DNA from: Streptomyces flaveus
Lineage (GTDB): Bacteria > Actinomycetota > Actinomycetes > Streptomycetales > Streptomycetaceae
Reading direction: 5' to 3'
Length of the DNA stretch: 64,000 bases
Assembly: GCF_014647675.1 (NCBI RefSeq)
Contig: NZ_BMPQ01000035.1
Location: 1 to 64,000, forward strand
Part shown: piece after piece, positions 16,365-24,561 of the stretch
Layout: every line of letters begins with the position of its first letter
Numbering within the stretch: the stretch's first letter is position 1
The notes under the pieces: generated by a model
Seen by the model: the letters and a program-made list of their open reading frames with translations, nothing else
The model's database searches: none
What the model was told of the DNA's origin: nothing
Translations under genes and position numbers: made by a program

Positions 16365-16865
16365 ATGGCGGAGGCAGCCGACCGGGGTCCGGGTCCGGCT
16401 CCGGGTGCGGATCCCGACCCGGACCCCGAGGGCCACAAGGGCCCGCTGACGATCTATCTCGTCAAGCAGCTCGAACTGGCCATCCGTCACTTCATGGACG
16501 AGGCCCTGCGGCCGTACGGGCTCACGACGTTCCAGTACACGGCCCTGACCGTGCTTCAGCACCGAGGCGGGCTCTCCTCCGCCCAGTTGGCCCGTCGCTC
16601 CTTCGTCAGACCCCAGACGATGCACGAGATGGTGCGCGCGCTGGAGGAGCGCGGGCTGCTCGAGCGTGCCCATGCCCCGGGGAACCGGCGGATCATGGAG
16701 GCTCGGCTGACGCGGGAGGGGGAGGAACTGCTGGCGGCGTGCGCGCCGGCGGTGCAGAAGCTGGAGGACCGGTTGCTGCTCGACATACCGGAGAAGCGGC
16801 GGTCCGCGTTCCGTCAGAGCCTGGAGGACGGACTCGTCTCCTTGACGGGGCGGCACCACGGCTGA
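16365..16865 (+). CDS. MarR-family transcriptional regulator
   Basis: 166 aa from the ATG at 16365, chosen because AAGAGG sits 8 bases upstream; an in-frame GTG at 16356 overlaps that site. After an acidic Pro-rich N-terminus it has a winged-helix MarR fold: LTTFQYTALTVLQHRGGLSS, recognition helix RSFVRPQTMHEMVRALEERG and the wing R-x(2)-GNRRIMEARLT. It lies 54 bp after the importer operon on the same strand, so it probably senses the imported compound or a product and controls the operon. A hairpin follows. Confidence 0.85.
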   Translation: MAEAADRGPGPAPGADPDPDPEGHKGPLTIYLVKQLELAIRHFMDEALRPYGLTTFQYTALTVLQHRGGLSSAQLARRSFVRPQTMHEMVRALEERGLLERAHAPGNRRIMEARLTREGEELLAACAPAVQKLEDRLLLDIPEKRRSAFRQSLEDGLVSLTGRHHG

Positions 16866-16919
16866 CGCCCGGATCGGCGGGCCGCTGCCCGGCCCGTCCC
16901 GCTTCCGCGCAAACGAAAA

Positions 16920-16954
16920 GGCCGAACTCACCCACTGTGGCTACGAGTTCAGCC
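16920..16954 (+). terminator. hairpin after the MarR gene
   Basis: GGCCGAACTC and GAGTTCAGCC pair with one mismatch across a 15-base loop, 55 bp after the stop, preceded by AAACGAAAA. Plausible terminator. The rest of 16866-17175 holds only the 34-bp repeat and, presumably, the sigma-factor promoter. Confidence 0.55.
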
Positions 16955-17006
16955 AACGCTCCCCCGGCCGCTGCTCCTGTCGCGGACGACGGTGGGGACG
17001 TGATCA

Positions 17007-17040
17007 CGCCCGTTCCCTTCTGCCTGGTCCCCTGCCGGGG
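17007..17040. repeat. 34-bp dispersed repeat, copy B
   Basis: Same 34 bases as 10859-10892 with one change (CCCATCT there, CCCTTCT here). After the terminal CTGCCGGGG the two loci diverge completely. Confidence 0.7.
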
Positions 17041-17175
17041 CGCTCCACAGAAGCCGGAACACCGAAGCGTGATGTGGGCCACATCGCATGGATTTCGGCT
17101 CCCCCTGTAAGAACTGGGCCGCTGCGCGCATTGCTTGGTGAGAGAACCGAGAAAGCCGATATGAGGGGACGGCGC

Positions 17176-17826
17176 GTGACACATGCCCAACGTTTCCGGG
17201 ACATCTATGAGGAGTGCTATCCGCGCGTTCTCGCCTACACCACGAGCCTGGTGGGACGGCAGGTAGGGGAGGACATCACCAGCGAGACATTCGCCGTGGC
17301 CTGGCGGCGGGTGCGGGACATTTCGCAACCTGCGCTGCCCTGGCTCCTGGGAGTGGCTCGCAACCTGGTGCGCGAGCTGCGTCGCAGGGACAGCCGCCAG
17401 TACGCCCTCGCCGCCGCGGAGGCGCAGCGCATCAGCAGCGGTGCCCGGACCGACGTCGGCGACGTCGCGGCGGACGTGACCGAGCGGGAAGCCGCGCTGC
17501 AGGCCCTGGCGAGCCTTTCCGACGCCGACCGGGAGCTGCTGACGCTCATCGCCTGGCACGGGCTGAGCACCAAGCAGGCCGCACGGGTCCTGGGCTGCAC
17601 CACCGCGACGCTGACCGTCCGGCTGCACCGGGCCCGCCGCCGTCTGGAGAAGGCGCTGGAGCCGGCGTACCTGGCAGATACGGCACCTGCAGCGGAGGCG
17701 GCGCCCGTACCGGAACCGGTGTCCGTACAGAAGCCGGTATCCGCGCAGAAGACGGAGCAGAGGACGGACTCCGCACCACTCGCACAGGCCCCGCGCCGCA
17801 CTGATCGCAAAGGAGCACTCACATGA
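17176..17826 (+). CDS. ECF-type RNA polymerase sigma factor
   Basis: 216 aa from GTG 17176, picked because GAGGGGAC lies 5 bases before it; an ATG at 17161 is the alternative. Region 2 covers RFRDIYEECYPRVLAYTTS to AWRRVRDI; region 4 is LTLIAWHGLSTKQAARVLGC followed by LTVRLHRARRRLEKAL. After region 4 there is a ~50-residue Pro/Val/Gln tail with a small repeat (PVSVQKPVSAQK). It directs RNA polymerase to its own set of promoters. It overlaps by four bases with the next gene, whose product is the usual partner of this sigma group. Confidence 0.87.
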   Translation: MTHAQRFRDIYEECYPRVLAYTTSLVGRQVGEDITSETFAVAWRRVRDISQPALPWLLGVARNLVRELRRRDSRQYALAAAEAQRISSGARTDVGDVAADVTEREAALQALASLSDADRELLTLIAWHGLSTKQAARVLGCTTATLTVRLHRARRRLEKALEPAYLADTAPAAEAAPVPEPVSVQKPVSAQKTEQRTDSAPLAQAPRRTDRKGALT

Positions 17827-19079
17827 AGACCACCCACGAACGGTCCGGGCGGCCCGACGTCATGAAGGTGCTCGCGGGCGCCCGACCCGACGAACTGGAC
17901 CCGTCCAGGCTGGCGGACTCCCTGCGGCAGCGCGAGGACCTGGCACGCATCCTGGCCGGAGCGACGGACAGCCGCGCGGCACGCTTCCGGGTGCCGGGGC
18001 GACTCCGGGGCGGGATCCGGCCGCTCGGGACCGTAGCGGCCCTCACAGCCGTCGCAGCTTCCGCGGTGGTCGTGAGCACTCTCGACCGGGATCCTTTCGG
18101 TGTGAGTCCGGGCTCGCCCCCGCAGTCCTCCTCCACTGCTGCGGGGCCGGGTTCGTCGACGCCGGACGGCCAGGGTGACGTCCCCGTCGACGGCCGCCTC
18201 GAACTGCTCAGTGTGGCGAAGAAGGCCGAGACGTCGACCGCCGAAGGAACGTACTGGCAGACCACCACGCGCTCGGAGGACGTGAACGTCGTCGGCGCGG
18301 CGGGAGGCAAGGGGCAGCCCTTCGCCGTGCGCGACACGTCGACCGCCCAGTGGTCGGTGGGCGTACGCCCGGGAACCCGGAGCCTGATGGTCTCCGGTCT
18401 GGACGCCGTGATCGCCCCCCGGACCAAGGAGGACGAGGCACGCTGGCGGGCCGCCGGCTCACCCGGCACGTTGGAAGCCGAGGTCACGGGGAACGAGCAA
18501 GGCGGCACGCTCGGGTACACGATGGGAACCCGGCCGCCGACGGTCATGCGGACGGACGCCGACGACAAGATCTACGCCCTCGGCCCGCACAACGTCTCGT
18601 ACCAGGACCTGCGTGAACTGCCCTCCGACAGCGGCGAGTTGCGCCGACAGCTGGAGAAGCTGCACGGAGAGGACAGCGGAGCCGACGCAGGCGTGGGACG
18701 CACGGCGTACGTGCTGCGTCAAGCGGCCAACCTCATCACGATGCCGGTGGAGCCCGCGGTCCGGGCGGCCGCGTACCGGGTGATGGCGGAAATGCCCGGC
18801 GTTCGAGGGCTGGGGGGTGTCAGCGATCCGCTGGGGCGCAAGGGTGTTGGTTTCACCTTCCCCGGCACGTCACGGACACCGCTGGGGAGCGTGGCGGAGC
18901 GGCTGGTCGTGGACCCGTCCACCGGCGCGATGCTCTCCGAGCAGCTCGTACTGGTCGAACCGTCCGCCAAGGCCCAGAAGGCGGGTCTCGACGCTGGCAC
19001 GACCGTGAACTACACGGCCACGACCCGGATGAGCTGGGGCGAGAGCCAGATCACCGTGCCGGAGAACGCTCAGCAGTGA
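17823..19079 (+). CDS. CU044_5270-family membrane protein, sigma-factor partner
   Basis: 418 aa, strong AAAGGAG site, ATGA overlap with the sigma gene. The N-terminal ~55 residues are soluble and cytoplasmic (MKVLAGARPDELDPSRLADS). One membrane helix follows (TVAALTAVAASAVVVST), then a Ser/Gly-rich linker and a large extracytoplasmic domain starting LLSVAKKAETSTAEGTYWQT. This matches a family that sits beside ECF sigma factors in actinobacteria. By position and topology it could act like an anti-sigma or surface sensor, but it lacks a recognisable zinc anti-sigma motif, so the role is inferred. Confidence 0.75.
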   Translation: MKTTHERSGRPDVMKVLAGARPDELDPSRLADSLRQREDLARILAGATDSRAARFRVPGRLRGGIRPLGTVAALTAVAASAVVVSTLDRDPFGVSPGSPPQSSSTAAGPGSSTPDGQGDVPVDGRLELLSVAKKAETSTAEGTYWQTTTRSEDVNVVGAAGGKGQPFAVRDTSTAQWSVGVRPGTRSLMVSGLDAVIAPRTKEDEARWRAAGSPGTLEAEVTGNEQGGTLGYTMGTRPPTVMRTDADDKIYALGPHNVSYQDLRELPSDSGELRRQLEKLHGEDSGADAGVGRTAYVLRQAANLITMPVEPAVRAAAYRVMAEMPGVRGLGGVSDPLGRKGVGFTFPGTSRTPLGSVAERLVVDPSTGAMLSEQLVLVEPSAKAQKAGLDAGTTVNYTATTRMSWGESQITVPENAQQ

Positions 19080-19147
19080 GCGCGTGTGATCCGGCGGAAC
19101 ACCCTCCAGGAACAGCAGCACAGAATCCAGTAGGAGCACAGGAGAAG

Positions 19148-20530
19148 ATGACAACACCCGTACGACGGTTGGCGTCACCCGCCACCCGCGTGGCCACCGC
19201 GCTCGCGGCCTGTGCCATCGCGCTCACACCGTATGCCGCGCAGGCGCAGGCGCAGGCACCAGCGCCGACGCCGGCCGAGCGGCAGGCCGCCCCCGCGAAG
19301 GCGCCCTGGAAACTGGAATTACCGCCGTCCTCGGCGGAGTCGACCGGCTTCTACGACGTCACCGCGACGGGCCGGACCGACGCGTGGGCGGTCGGCGGGA
19401 AGGCGGACGAGTCCTGGACTACGGCTCCGGTGGCCAAGCACTGGGACGGCACCCGGTGGAGCGATGTTCCGCTCGCGGGGACCGGTGGCAGGCCCGCGAC
19501 GTTGGATGCAATGGCCGCCTCGGGGCCGGACGACGTCTGGGCGGCCGGAACGTACACCGACATCGAAGTCGCCGCTGCCTCCTCAGCCGCCCGGACGCCG
19601 GAGAGCCGCACAGCCGACCGGCTGCCGGACACGCTCCTGGAGCGGCTGCCGGACACCCTGGCGGACCGGCTCCGCGAGGGCTCGGCGCTCCCCGAGGCCT
19701 CCGGCTCGATCGTGCTGCAGCACTGGAACGGCACCCGCTGGAAGTCGGTGTCGCGTCCGGGCCCCGGCGAGGGATGGATCCGTTTCGTCCTGGACATGGA
19801 GTCGGTGCGCGCGGACTCCGTGTGGCTGACCACCATGGACTGGAACCCGACGGCGGACCCCGCCGACCCGGACCAGGCGTACTCCGGGATGCTGGAGCAC
19901 TGGGACGGCCGCAAGTGGAGTCGTACGGCACTGCCCCAGGCACCGGACGGCAAGCCCGTACAGCCCTTTGACATCACCGGCACCGGCCCCAACGACGTAT
20001 GGGTCAGCGCCGAGACCATGGCGGACGGTGTCTCCACGCCCCTGCTCTACCACTTCGACGGCCGGCGCTGGACGGTGAAGACCGTCCCAGTCCCCTTCGA
20101 GTACGGCTCCGGCTGGGTGGCCAACCACGTCGTGTCGACCAGGCGCGGAACGGTCCATGTCTTCGGCAAGACCAACGATCCAGGGGTCCCGAGCGGGCTG
20201 ATCTCCACGCGCTGGGACGGCCGCAAGTGGCAGGAGATACCCACCCCCGGAGTCGACGAAGTGAACGCCGCGGGCTCGGACGGCTCGGGAGGCGTGTGGG
20301 TCGGAGGCTGGGCGCCCCAAGGCAGCGCCCACACGCTGCTCTCCCGCTGGGACGGCACCACCTGGACCGACGAGGAACTTCCGGCAGAACTCACCTCGAC
20401 GAGCGGGGGCAGCACGGTCTACGGCATCGCGGGCATCCCCGGCACCCGCGCCGTACTGGCCTCCGGCACCGCCGAGTGCGCGAGCATGACGGAGGTCTGC
20501 GGCCTGCTGGCCTCGCGCGGACTCCGCTGA
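19148..20530 (+). CDS. secreted W-D-G repeat (beta-propeller-like) protein
   Basis: 460 aa from ATG 19148 after AGGAG. Residues 1-37 are a signal peptide (Arg-rich tip, ALAACAIALTPYAAQAQA). The mature part repeats a strand-turn-strand unit six times, with cores HWDGTRW, HWNGTRW, HWDGRKW, HFDGRRW, RWDGRKW and RWDGTTW. These alternate with D(D/A)(V/A)WA-type motifs (TDAWAVGG, DDVWAAG, NDVWVSA, GGVWVGG). That spacing suggests a beta-propeller of about six blades outside the cell. Third gene of the sigma-factor cluster, 68 bp after the second, so it may be a target or effector of that signalling system. Enzymatic activity not evident. Confidence 0.7.
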   Translation: MTTPVRRLASPATRVATALAACAIALTPYAAQAQAQAPAPTPAERQAAPAKAPWKLELPPSSAESTGFYDVTATGRTDAWAVGGKADESWTTAPVAKHWDGTRWSDVPLAGTGGRPATLDAMAASGPDDVWAAGTYTDIEVAAASSAARTPESRTADRLPDTLLERLPDTLADRLREGSALPEASGSIVLQHWNGTRWKSVSRPGPGEGWIRFVLDMESVRADSVWLTTMDWNPTADPADPDQAYSGMLEHWDGRKWSRTALPQAPDGKPVQPFDITGTGPNDVWVSAETMADGVSTPLLYHFDGRRWTVKTVPVPFEYGSGWVANHVVSTRRGTVHVFGKTNDPGVPSGLISTRWDGRKWQEIPTPGVDEVNAAGSDGSGGVWVGGWAPQGSAHTLLSRWDGTTWTDEELPAELTSTSGGSTVYGIAGIPGTRAVLASGTAECASMTEVCGLLASRGLR

Positions 20531-20557
20531 CGAACGAGCCCTGACGGAAACAGACTG

Positions 20558-20589
20558 CCTGTGGCCCGCGCCCGTGCGCGGGCCACAGG
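20558..20589. terminator. perfect 14-bp hairpin
   Basis: CCTGTGGCCCGCGC, loop CCGT, then the exact complement. It lies between the convergent secreted-protein gene and HxlR gene and can serve both. Confidence 0.8.
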
Positions 20590-20639
20590 TGTACGTGCGT
20601 GGGTGACCGCCGCCGGGCGAGGGTGCCGTGAGGGTTTGG

Positions 20640-21032
20640 CTAGGCGCGGGGCGTGTCGGGGCGGGCGTCGTATGTGGCGCGGGCGGCGTCGATGTGGGCC
20701 AGGTGCGTGGTGCTCCACTCCAAGAGGGGGGCGGTGGCTTGGCGGAGGGTTTTGCCCATCGGAGTGAGTTCGTAGCTGACGTGCGGTGGCATGACGTTGT
20801 GGACGGTCCGCGTGAGGATTCCGTCGCGTTCCAGGCTGCGCAGGGTGACGGTGAGCATGCGCTGGCTGATTCCGTCGATGGCTCGCTTGAGTTCGGTGAA
20901 ACGGCGCGGTCCCTGGCTGAGGTTGCGCACGACCAGTAGCGACCATTTGTCACCGACGATGTCGAGTACTTCGCGGGTCCGGCATGGGTCCTCCTGCCGG
21001 GCCGGCCGCGACTCGCTGTCGGCCGTGCTCAT
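20640..21032 (-). CDS. HxlR-family transcriptional regulator
   Basis: 130 aa with GGAGG before the ATG. Contains the HxlR winged helix with a conserved Cys near the N-terminus (DPCRTREVLDIVGDKWSLLV), GPRRFTELKRAIDGISQRML as recognition region and the wing (HNVMPPHVSYELTPMGKTL). HxlR proteins often respond to aldehydes or oxidants through that Cys. It is divergent from an alpha/beta hydrolase gene with 159 bp between; it most likely controls that gene. Confidence 0.87.
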   Translation of the reverse strand: MSTADSESRPARQEDPCRTREVLDIVGDKWSLLVVRNLSQGPRRFTELKRAIDGISQRMLTVTLRSLERDGILTRTVHNVMPPHVSYELTPMGKTLRQATAPLLEWSTTHLAHIDAARATYDARPDTPRA

Positions 21033-21191
21033 GGTTACCTCCAGGGAACCGGGGCACCGAAATGTGCCTTATTGCTCGAGGCATGGCTGGTGCATCACGA
21101 TGACTGCGGTTCTCAAAGAGTACCGAGGCACGAAAAGGAACCGGTACGTTCCCGCGCCTCCGCGACCCCGACGAGGAAGAGCCTCCCGATC

Positions 21192-21953
21192 ATGTCCACA
21201 TTCCTGCTGGTGCACGGTGCTTGGCACAGCGGCCGGTGCTGGGAGCGGGTGGTCCCGCTGCTGGAATCGGCCGGACATCGCGTGTTCGCGCCGTCGCTGA
21301 CCGGCTACGGCGACAAGGCGCACCTGCTCGGTCCCGAGGTGGGGCTCGACACCCACGTCGAGGACGTCGTCAAGCTGATTCGCGAGGAGGACCTGACCGA
21401 GGTGGTACTCGTGGGTCATAGCTACGCGGGGCTGGTCATCTCGTCCGTGGCCAACGAGGTGCCGGAACGGATCGCGCATCTGGTGTACCTGGATGCGATG
21501 GTCCCGGAGCACGGCGAGACCGCGGTCGACGTCCAGCCTGTGACCCAGAAGCTGATCGACGAGGCCGCGAGGTCCGGCAGCGGCTGGCGCGTTCCGCCGC
21601 TGCCCGAAATGCCTCCGCCCTTCGGTCTGTTCGGGGTCACCGACCCGGCGGACGTCGCGTGGCTGCGCGCGATGCTCTCCGACCAGCCGGTGCGCTGCCT
21701 GCAGCAACCGGTCCGACTGGACAACCCGGCCGTGAACTTGATTCCGCGTACGCACATCCACTGCGTCGGCGTGGAGCCGGAAGGCATCGTGCGGCGGCCC
21801 GTCCCCGCGATGCAGCCCAATGGCTCGCCGGCACGGACATGGGAATTGCCGACCGGGCACGACTGCATGATCACCATGCCGACAGAACTGAGCGAACTGC
21901 TGCTCAAGGTCAGCCTTTGGCGTCGTCCGGCCGTCGAACAGCAGGCAAGGTAA
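21192..21953 (+). CDS. alpha/beta-hydrolase-fold esterase
   Basis: 253 aa. The opening FLLVHGAWHSGRCWERV forms the oxyanion-hole strand. The nucleophile elbow is GHSYAG, and the C-terminal His lies in LPTGHDCMITMP, where the Asp-His pair would complete the catalytic triad. This is the salicylate-esterase/MEST-like hydrolase group common next to HxlR regulators. The substrate is unknown. Its 3' end overlaps the convergent MFS remnant by 44 bp. GAGGAAGAG precedes the ATG by ~10 bases. Confidence 0.85.
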   Translation: MSTFLLVHGAWHSGRCWERVVPLLESAGHRVFAPSLTGYGDKAHLLGPEVGLDTHVEDVVKLIREEDLTEVVLVGHSYAGLVISSVANEVPERIAHLVYLDAMVPEHGETAVDVQPVTQKLIDEAARSGSGWRVPPLPEMPPPFGLFGVTDPADVAWLRAMLSDQPVRCLQQPVRLDNPAVNLIPRTHIHCVGVEPEGIVRRPVPAMQPNGSPARTWELPTGHDCMITMPTELSELLLKVSLWRRPAVEQQAR

Positions 21954-22596
21954 CTGCCTTGTCCTGGGCGGGATTCGTGGACTGGGTGTGGCCGGGCAGG
22001 AGCAAGCAGAGGGGAAGGGCGAGTGCGGTGAAGGCCACCGCCCACCAGAAGGCCTGGTCGAAGCCATGGATCAGGGCGTCGGGGGTGCGGGCGTCGCCCA
22101 CGCCGTGCTGGAGAACGACGGCGAGGATCGCGATGCCTACGGAGCCGCCGAGTTGCTGGGTGACGCGGCTGATGATGCTGGCGTCGGGGATCTCGTGGTG
22201 CTGCAGGCCGACGTAGGCGGCGCCCATGGGCGCGATCATGGCGGCTCCCAGGGCGATGCCGCGGACGAAGAGCGCGGCTGTCAGCAGGATCTCGCTGGTG
22301 TCGGCGGTGACGAAGGCGAACGGCACGGTGGCCGCGGCGAGGAACGCGAACGCGGCGAGTGCGACCCCGCGGGGGCCGAAGCGGTCGGTGTACCTGCCCG
22401 CCAGGCCACGTGCGAGGAGCGCGCCGACGCCCTGCGGGATGAGCAGCAGTCCGGCGCCGAGGGCGTCCTGGCCGCGGACCTGCTGGAAGTACAAGGGGAG
22501 CAGCATCATCGACCCGTACAGGGAGATGCCGCCGAGGAAGAGCAGGGTGGTGGAGGAGGAGACCGCACGGTGGCGGAACAGCCCCATCGAAGGTCG
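21910..22596 (-). pseudogene. C-terminal half of a DHA2-type MFS drug pump
   Basis: Reading from about 22596, RPSMGLFRHRAVSSSTTLLF onward matches the second half (last 6-7 helices) of 14-helix DHA2 multidrug exporters, with GAGLLLIPQGVGALLARGLAG and ASIISRVTQQLGGSVG. Such proteins are ~480 residues; only ~228 are left, and the preceding in-frame residues are unrelated and not hydrophobic. The first half, including the start and motif A, is gone, so this is a 5'-truncated pseudogene. Next to the HxlR-hydrolase pair it may be what is left of an efflux gene in the same locus. Confidence 0.7.
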
Positions 22597-22713
22597 AGTG
22601 GCGCAGCCACCACAAGGTCCTCCATCGGGATTCGCCGGACCGCCGGCCGGTCGACGGTTTACCGTACGGACATGCCGCACTACCCTCTGCGGTCGTAAAT
22701 GAGGAGGAGTCCT

Positions 22714-23259
22714 GTGTCATCGCCCTGTGACCCCAAGTACGCTCCCGTCGGCGATATTGGCGCAGCGCTCATGATGATCGACTCACGGCTCAAAGCCGTC
22801 TACGACAGCAAGACCGAAACCGACCCCGAACAGCAGCAGATGGTCGACCAGTTCGCCGCGACCTTGGGCCCTACGGGACTCGATGAGCTGCTGGACGGCA
22901 CGGGCACGCTCATTTACATGTTCATGCAGTGGCTGCGGAAGGCCTGCGAGGACGCCGACGAGGACGTCATCGAGTACTCGGTGTCCGCCCTCGTGGCCAC
23001 GATGCGCATGATGCCCAAGACCTTCCGTCCCGAGGTCATCCCCACCATGGCCGGCCTGCTCATCGCCGCAGGCATCGGCCTCAGCCCCAACTTGTGGCGC
23101 GCACAGTACGGACCCTGGACCGACGCCGAGATGAATCCCCTGGAAGCCACAGCCGTCCTCCTCGCGGAGCACATCAACAGGATCACCGGCGACCACGACT
23201 TCGCCACCCGCTTGATCACCGAGGCGCTGTCCAGGTCGGACCAGACGGACGAAGGGTGA
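22714..23259 (+). CDS. hypothetical protein
   Basis: 181 aa from the GTG at 22714, which has AGGAGGAG just upstream; the ATG at 22699 lies inside that site. The protein is mostly helical and not secreted, with a hydrophobic stretch near the centre (VIPTMAGLLIAAGIGLSPNL) that could be buried or membrane-associated. I do not recognise the family. It overlaps by four bases (GTGA) with the small gene after it, so the two are coupled. It lies in a strip of decayed genes but is itself intact. Confidence 0.65.
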   Translation: MSSPCDPKYAPVGDIGAALMMIDSRLKAVYDSKTETDPEQQQMVDQFAATLGPTGLDELLDGTGTLIYMFMQWLRKACEDADEDVIEYSVSALVATMRMMPKTFRPEVIPTMAGLLIAAGIGLSPNLWRAQYGPWTDAEMNPLEATAVLLAEHINRITGDHDFATRLITEALSRSDQTDEG

Positions 23260-23453
23260 CGCGCGGGGTGTCCGCCTACATCGCCGCCGCCGCTCGCCAG
23301 GACGCCATGGACCGACTGCGCGAGTTGACCGAACGCCTCGAAGACGAGTACGGCGCCGTGACGGACGACGAGCAGCAAGCAGCGCTGGACCGCATCGCCG
23401 CCATCGACGGCTGGCATGACGAGCAGCGCTCGCGTCCGGACGACACCGCGTGA
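23256..23453 (+). CDS. short antitoxin-like protein lacking the DNA-binding half
   Basis: 65 aa from GTG 23256, overlapping the previous stop. The sequence begins GVSAYIAAAARQDAMDRLRE and continues into an acidic helix (LTERLEDEYGAVTDDEQQAAL). That is how the second half of CopG/ribbon-helix-helix antitoxins reads in Streptomyces; the ~25 residues that form the DNA-binding ribbon are missing and no toxin gene follows. It may be a small free-standing protein or, more likely, a remnant of a toxin-antitoxin pair. Confidence 0.4.
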   Translation: MTRGVSAYIAAAARQDAMDRLRELTERLEDEYGAVTDDEQQAALDRIAAIDGWHDEQRSRPDDTA

Positions 23454-23491
23454 GCCGAACCGCCCGAGCCGCGTGAGCCGAACCGCCCGAA
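23446..23491. repeat. 23-bp tandem duplication
   Basis: CCGCGTGAGCCGAACCGCCC plus three bases, repeated twice with one difference at the last base. The first copy contains the stop codon of the antitoxin-like frame. Confidence 0.8.
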
Positions 23492-23587
23492 CAAAGCTGC
23501 ACCGGCCGCGACAGCGCGTTCGACTGCGCCTGCCGTCAGCCACGGGACTCGCGGCGGGGGCTCGCGGGCGAGGACGATCCGGCGGGC

Positions 23588-23959
23588 ATGGGCCGTCAAC
23601 TGGCTGCGGCCGGGCGCGTGTACGACCGTGCCGATCCCGTGGGGGCGGCGAGCCGGCTCGCGTTCCTGACCCCGGCGGAACTCTCCGTCCTTGGAGCGAT
23701 TGCCCACCAGAGCGCCGGCCAGTACGCCCGTGCGGAGCAGCAGACAGAGCAGACTCTTGATCTCCTCGACGGCCGGTTCACCCGCAACCGGGCCTACTAC
23801 ACGGTGCTGCTCGCAGAACTCCAGCTCGAGCAAGGCCACATGGAGCGGGCCGCCGCGACCGTCTCGCGTGTCCCGGCATCCGGCGTCGTCAGCAGCCGCA
23901 TCACGTCCCGCCTCGAGCGGGTGACCGCCGCAGCCCAGCACCAGGGAGGACGCCCGTGA
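23588..23959 (+). pseudogene. tail of a TPR-type transcriptional regulator
   Basis: 123 residues that look like the last tetratricopeptide-like helices of a Streptomyces HTH/TPR regulator (GAASRLAFLTPAELSVLGAI, then QSAGQYARAEQQTEQTL and NRAYYTVLLAELQLEQGHME). The N-terminal helix-turn-helix and most repeats are missing and no ribosome site precedes the first ATG. Such regulators are commonly coupled to a GNAT gene, and the overlap with the following GNAT start (GTGA) is preserved, so the 3' junction is original and the 5' part was deleted. Confidence 0.55.
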
Positions 23960-24501
23960 CGACACACGCCGAACTCGACATGCAGCACTACGGCCACGAT
24001 GATGCGGCCGCGATCCGCGAACTCCTCCTCGACGTCCACGACGAGGTGTACGAGGGCAGCGACGACCCCCTCGCCGGGCGGGACTCCTTCGCGAAATTCG
24101 TCGACCACTGGTCCGCCCGCGACGGCTTCGCCTGCGTCGTCGCCTACGACCAGGGGCAACCGGTCGGCTACGCCTACGGCGCTCCCCTGAGCCCGGCCAC
24201 GACCTGGTGGGCGAAGGTGACCCCGGCGTTGCCGGAAGCCTTCACGGCGGAGACCGGGGCGCGCACCTTCGCCCTGTCGGAGCTGATGGTGCGGGCCCCG
24301 TGGCGTGGCACGAGGGCGTCCCGCCGGATCCACGACGCGCTGCTGGACGGCCGGCCGGAACAGCGGGTCACGCTGCTGGTGCACAAGGCTCACGGCAAGG
24401 TACGTGCCCTGTACGAGGGGTGGGGCTACCGGACTGTCGGTGAGAGCGTGCCGTTCGAGGGTGCGCCGGACCTGTGCGCCATGGTGCTGGACCTGACCTG
24501 A
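23956..24501 (+). CDS. GNAT-family N-acetyltransferase
   Basis: 181 aa, GTG start overlapping the preceding stop, GGAGG 10 bases upstream. It has the GNAT pattern: strand with GQPVGYAYGAPL, then LSELMVRAPWRGTRASRRIHD, where R-x-x-R/G-x-G/A binds acetyl-CoA, and a final RALYEGWGYRTVGE motif. It transfers an acetyl group from acetyl-CoA to an amine; the acceptor is unknown. It has lost most of its upstream partner gene. Confidence 0.82.
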   Translation: MTTHAELDMQHYGHDDAAAIRELLLDVHDEVYEGSDDPLAGRDSFAKFVDHWSARDGFACVVAYDQGQPVGYAYGAPLSPATTWWAKVTPALPEAFTAETGARTFALSELMVRAPWRGTRASRRIHDALLDGRPEQRVTLLVHKAHGKVRALYEGWGYRTVGESVPFEGAPDLCAMVLDLT

Positions 24502-24523
24502 CCTGAGTACGGGGCGGGGAGTG

Positions 24524-24547
24524 CCGCCTGGGCGGGTGCCCAGGCGG
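24524..24547. terminator. perfect 10-bp hairpin between convergent genes
   Basis: CCGCCTGGGC, loop GGGT, GCCCAGGCGG, between the GNAT stop and the stop of the glycoside hydrolase; a bidirectional terminator. Confidence 0.75.
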
Positions 24548-24561
24548 TTCCGGTGGTTCTG

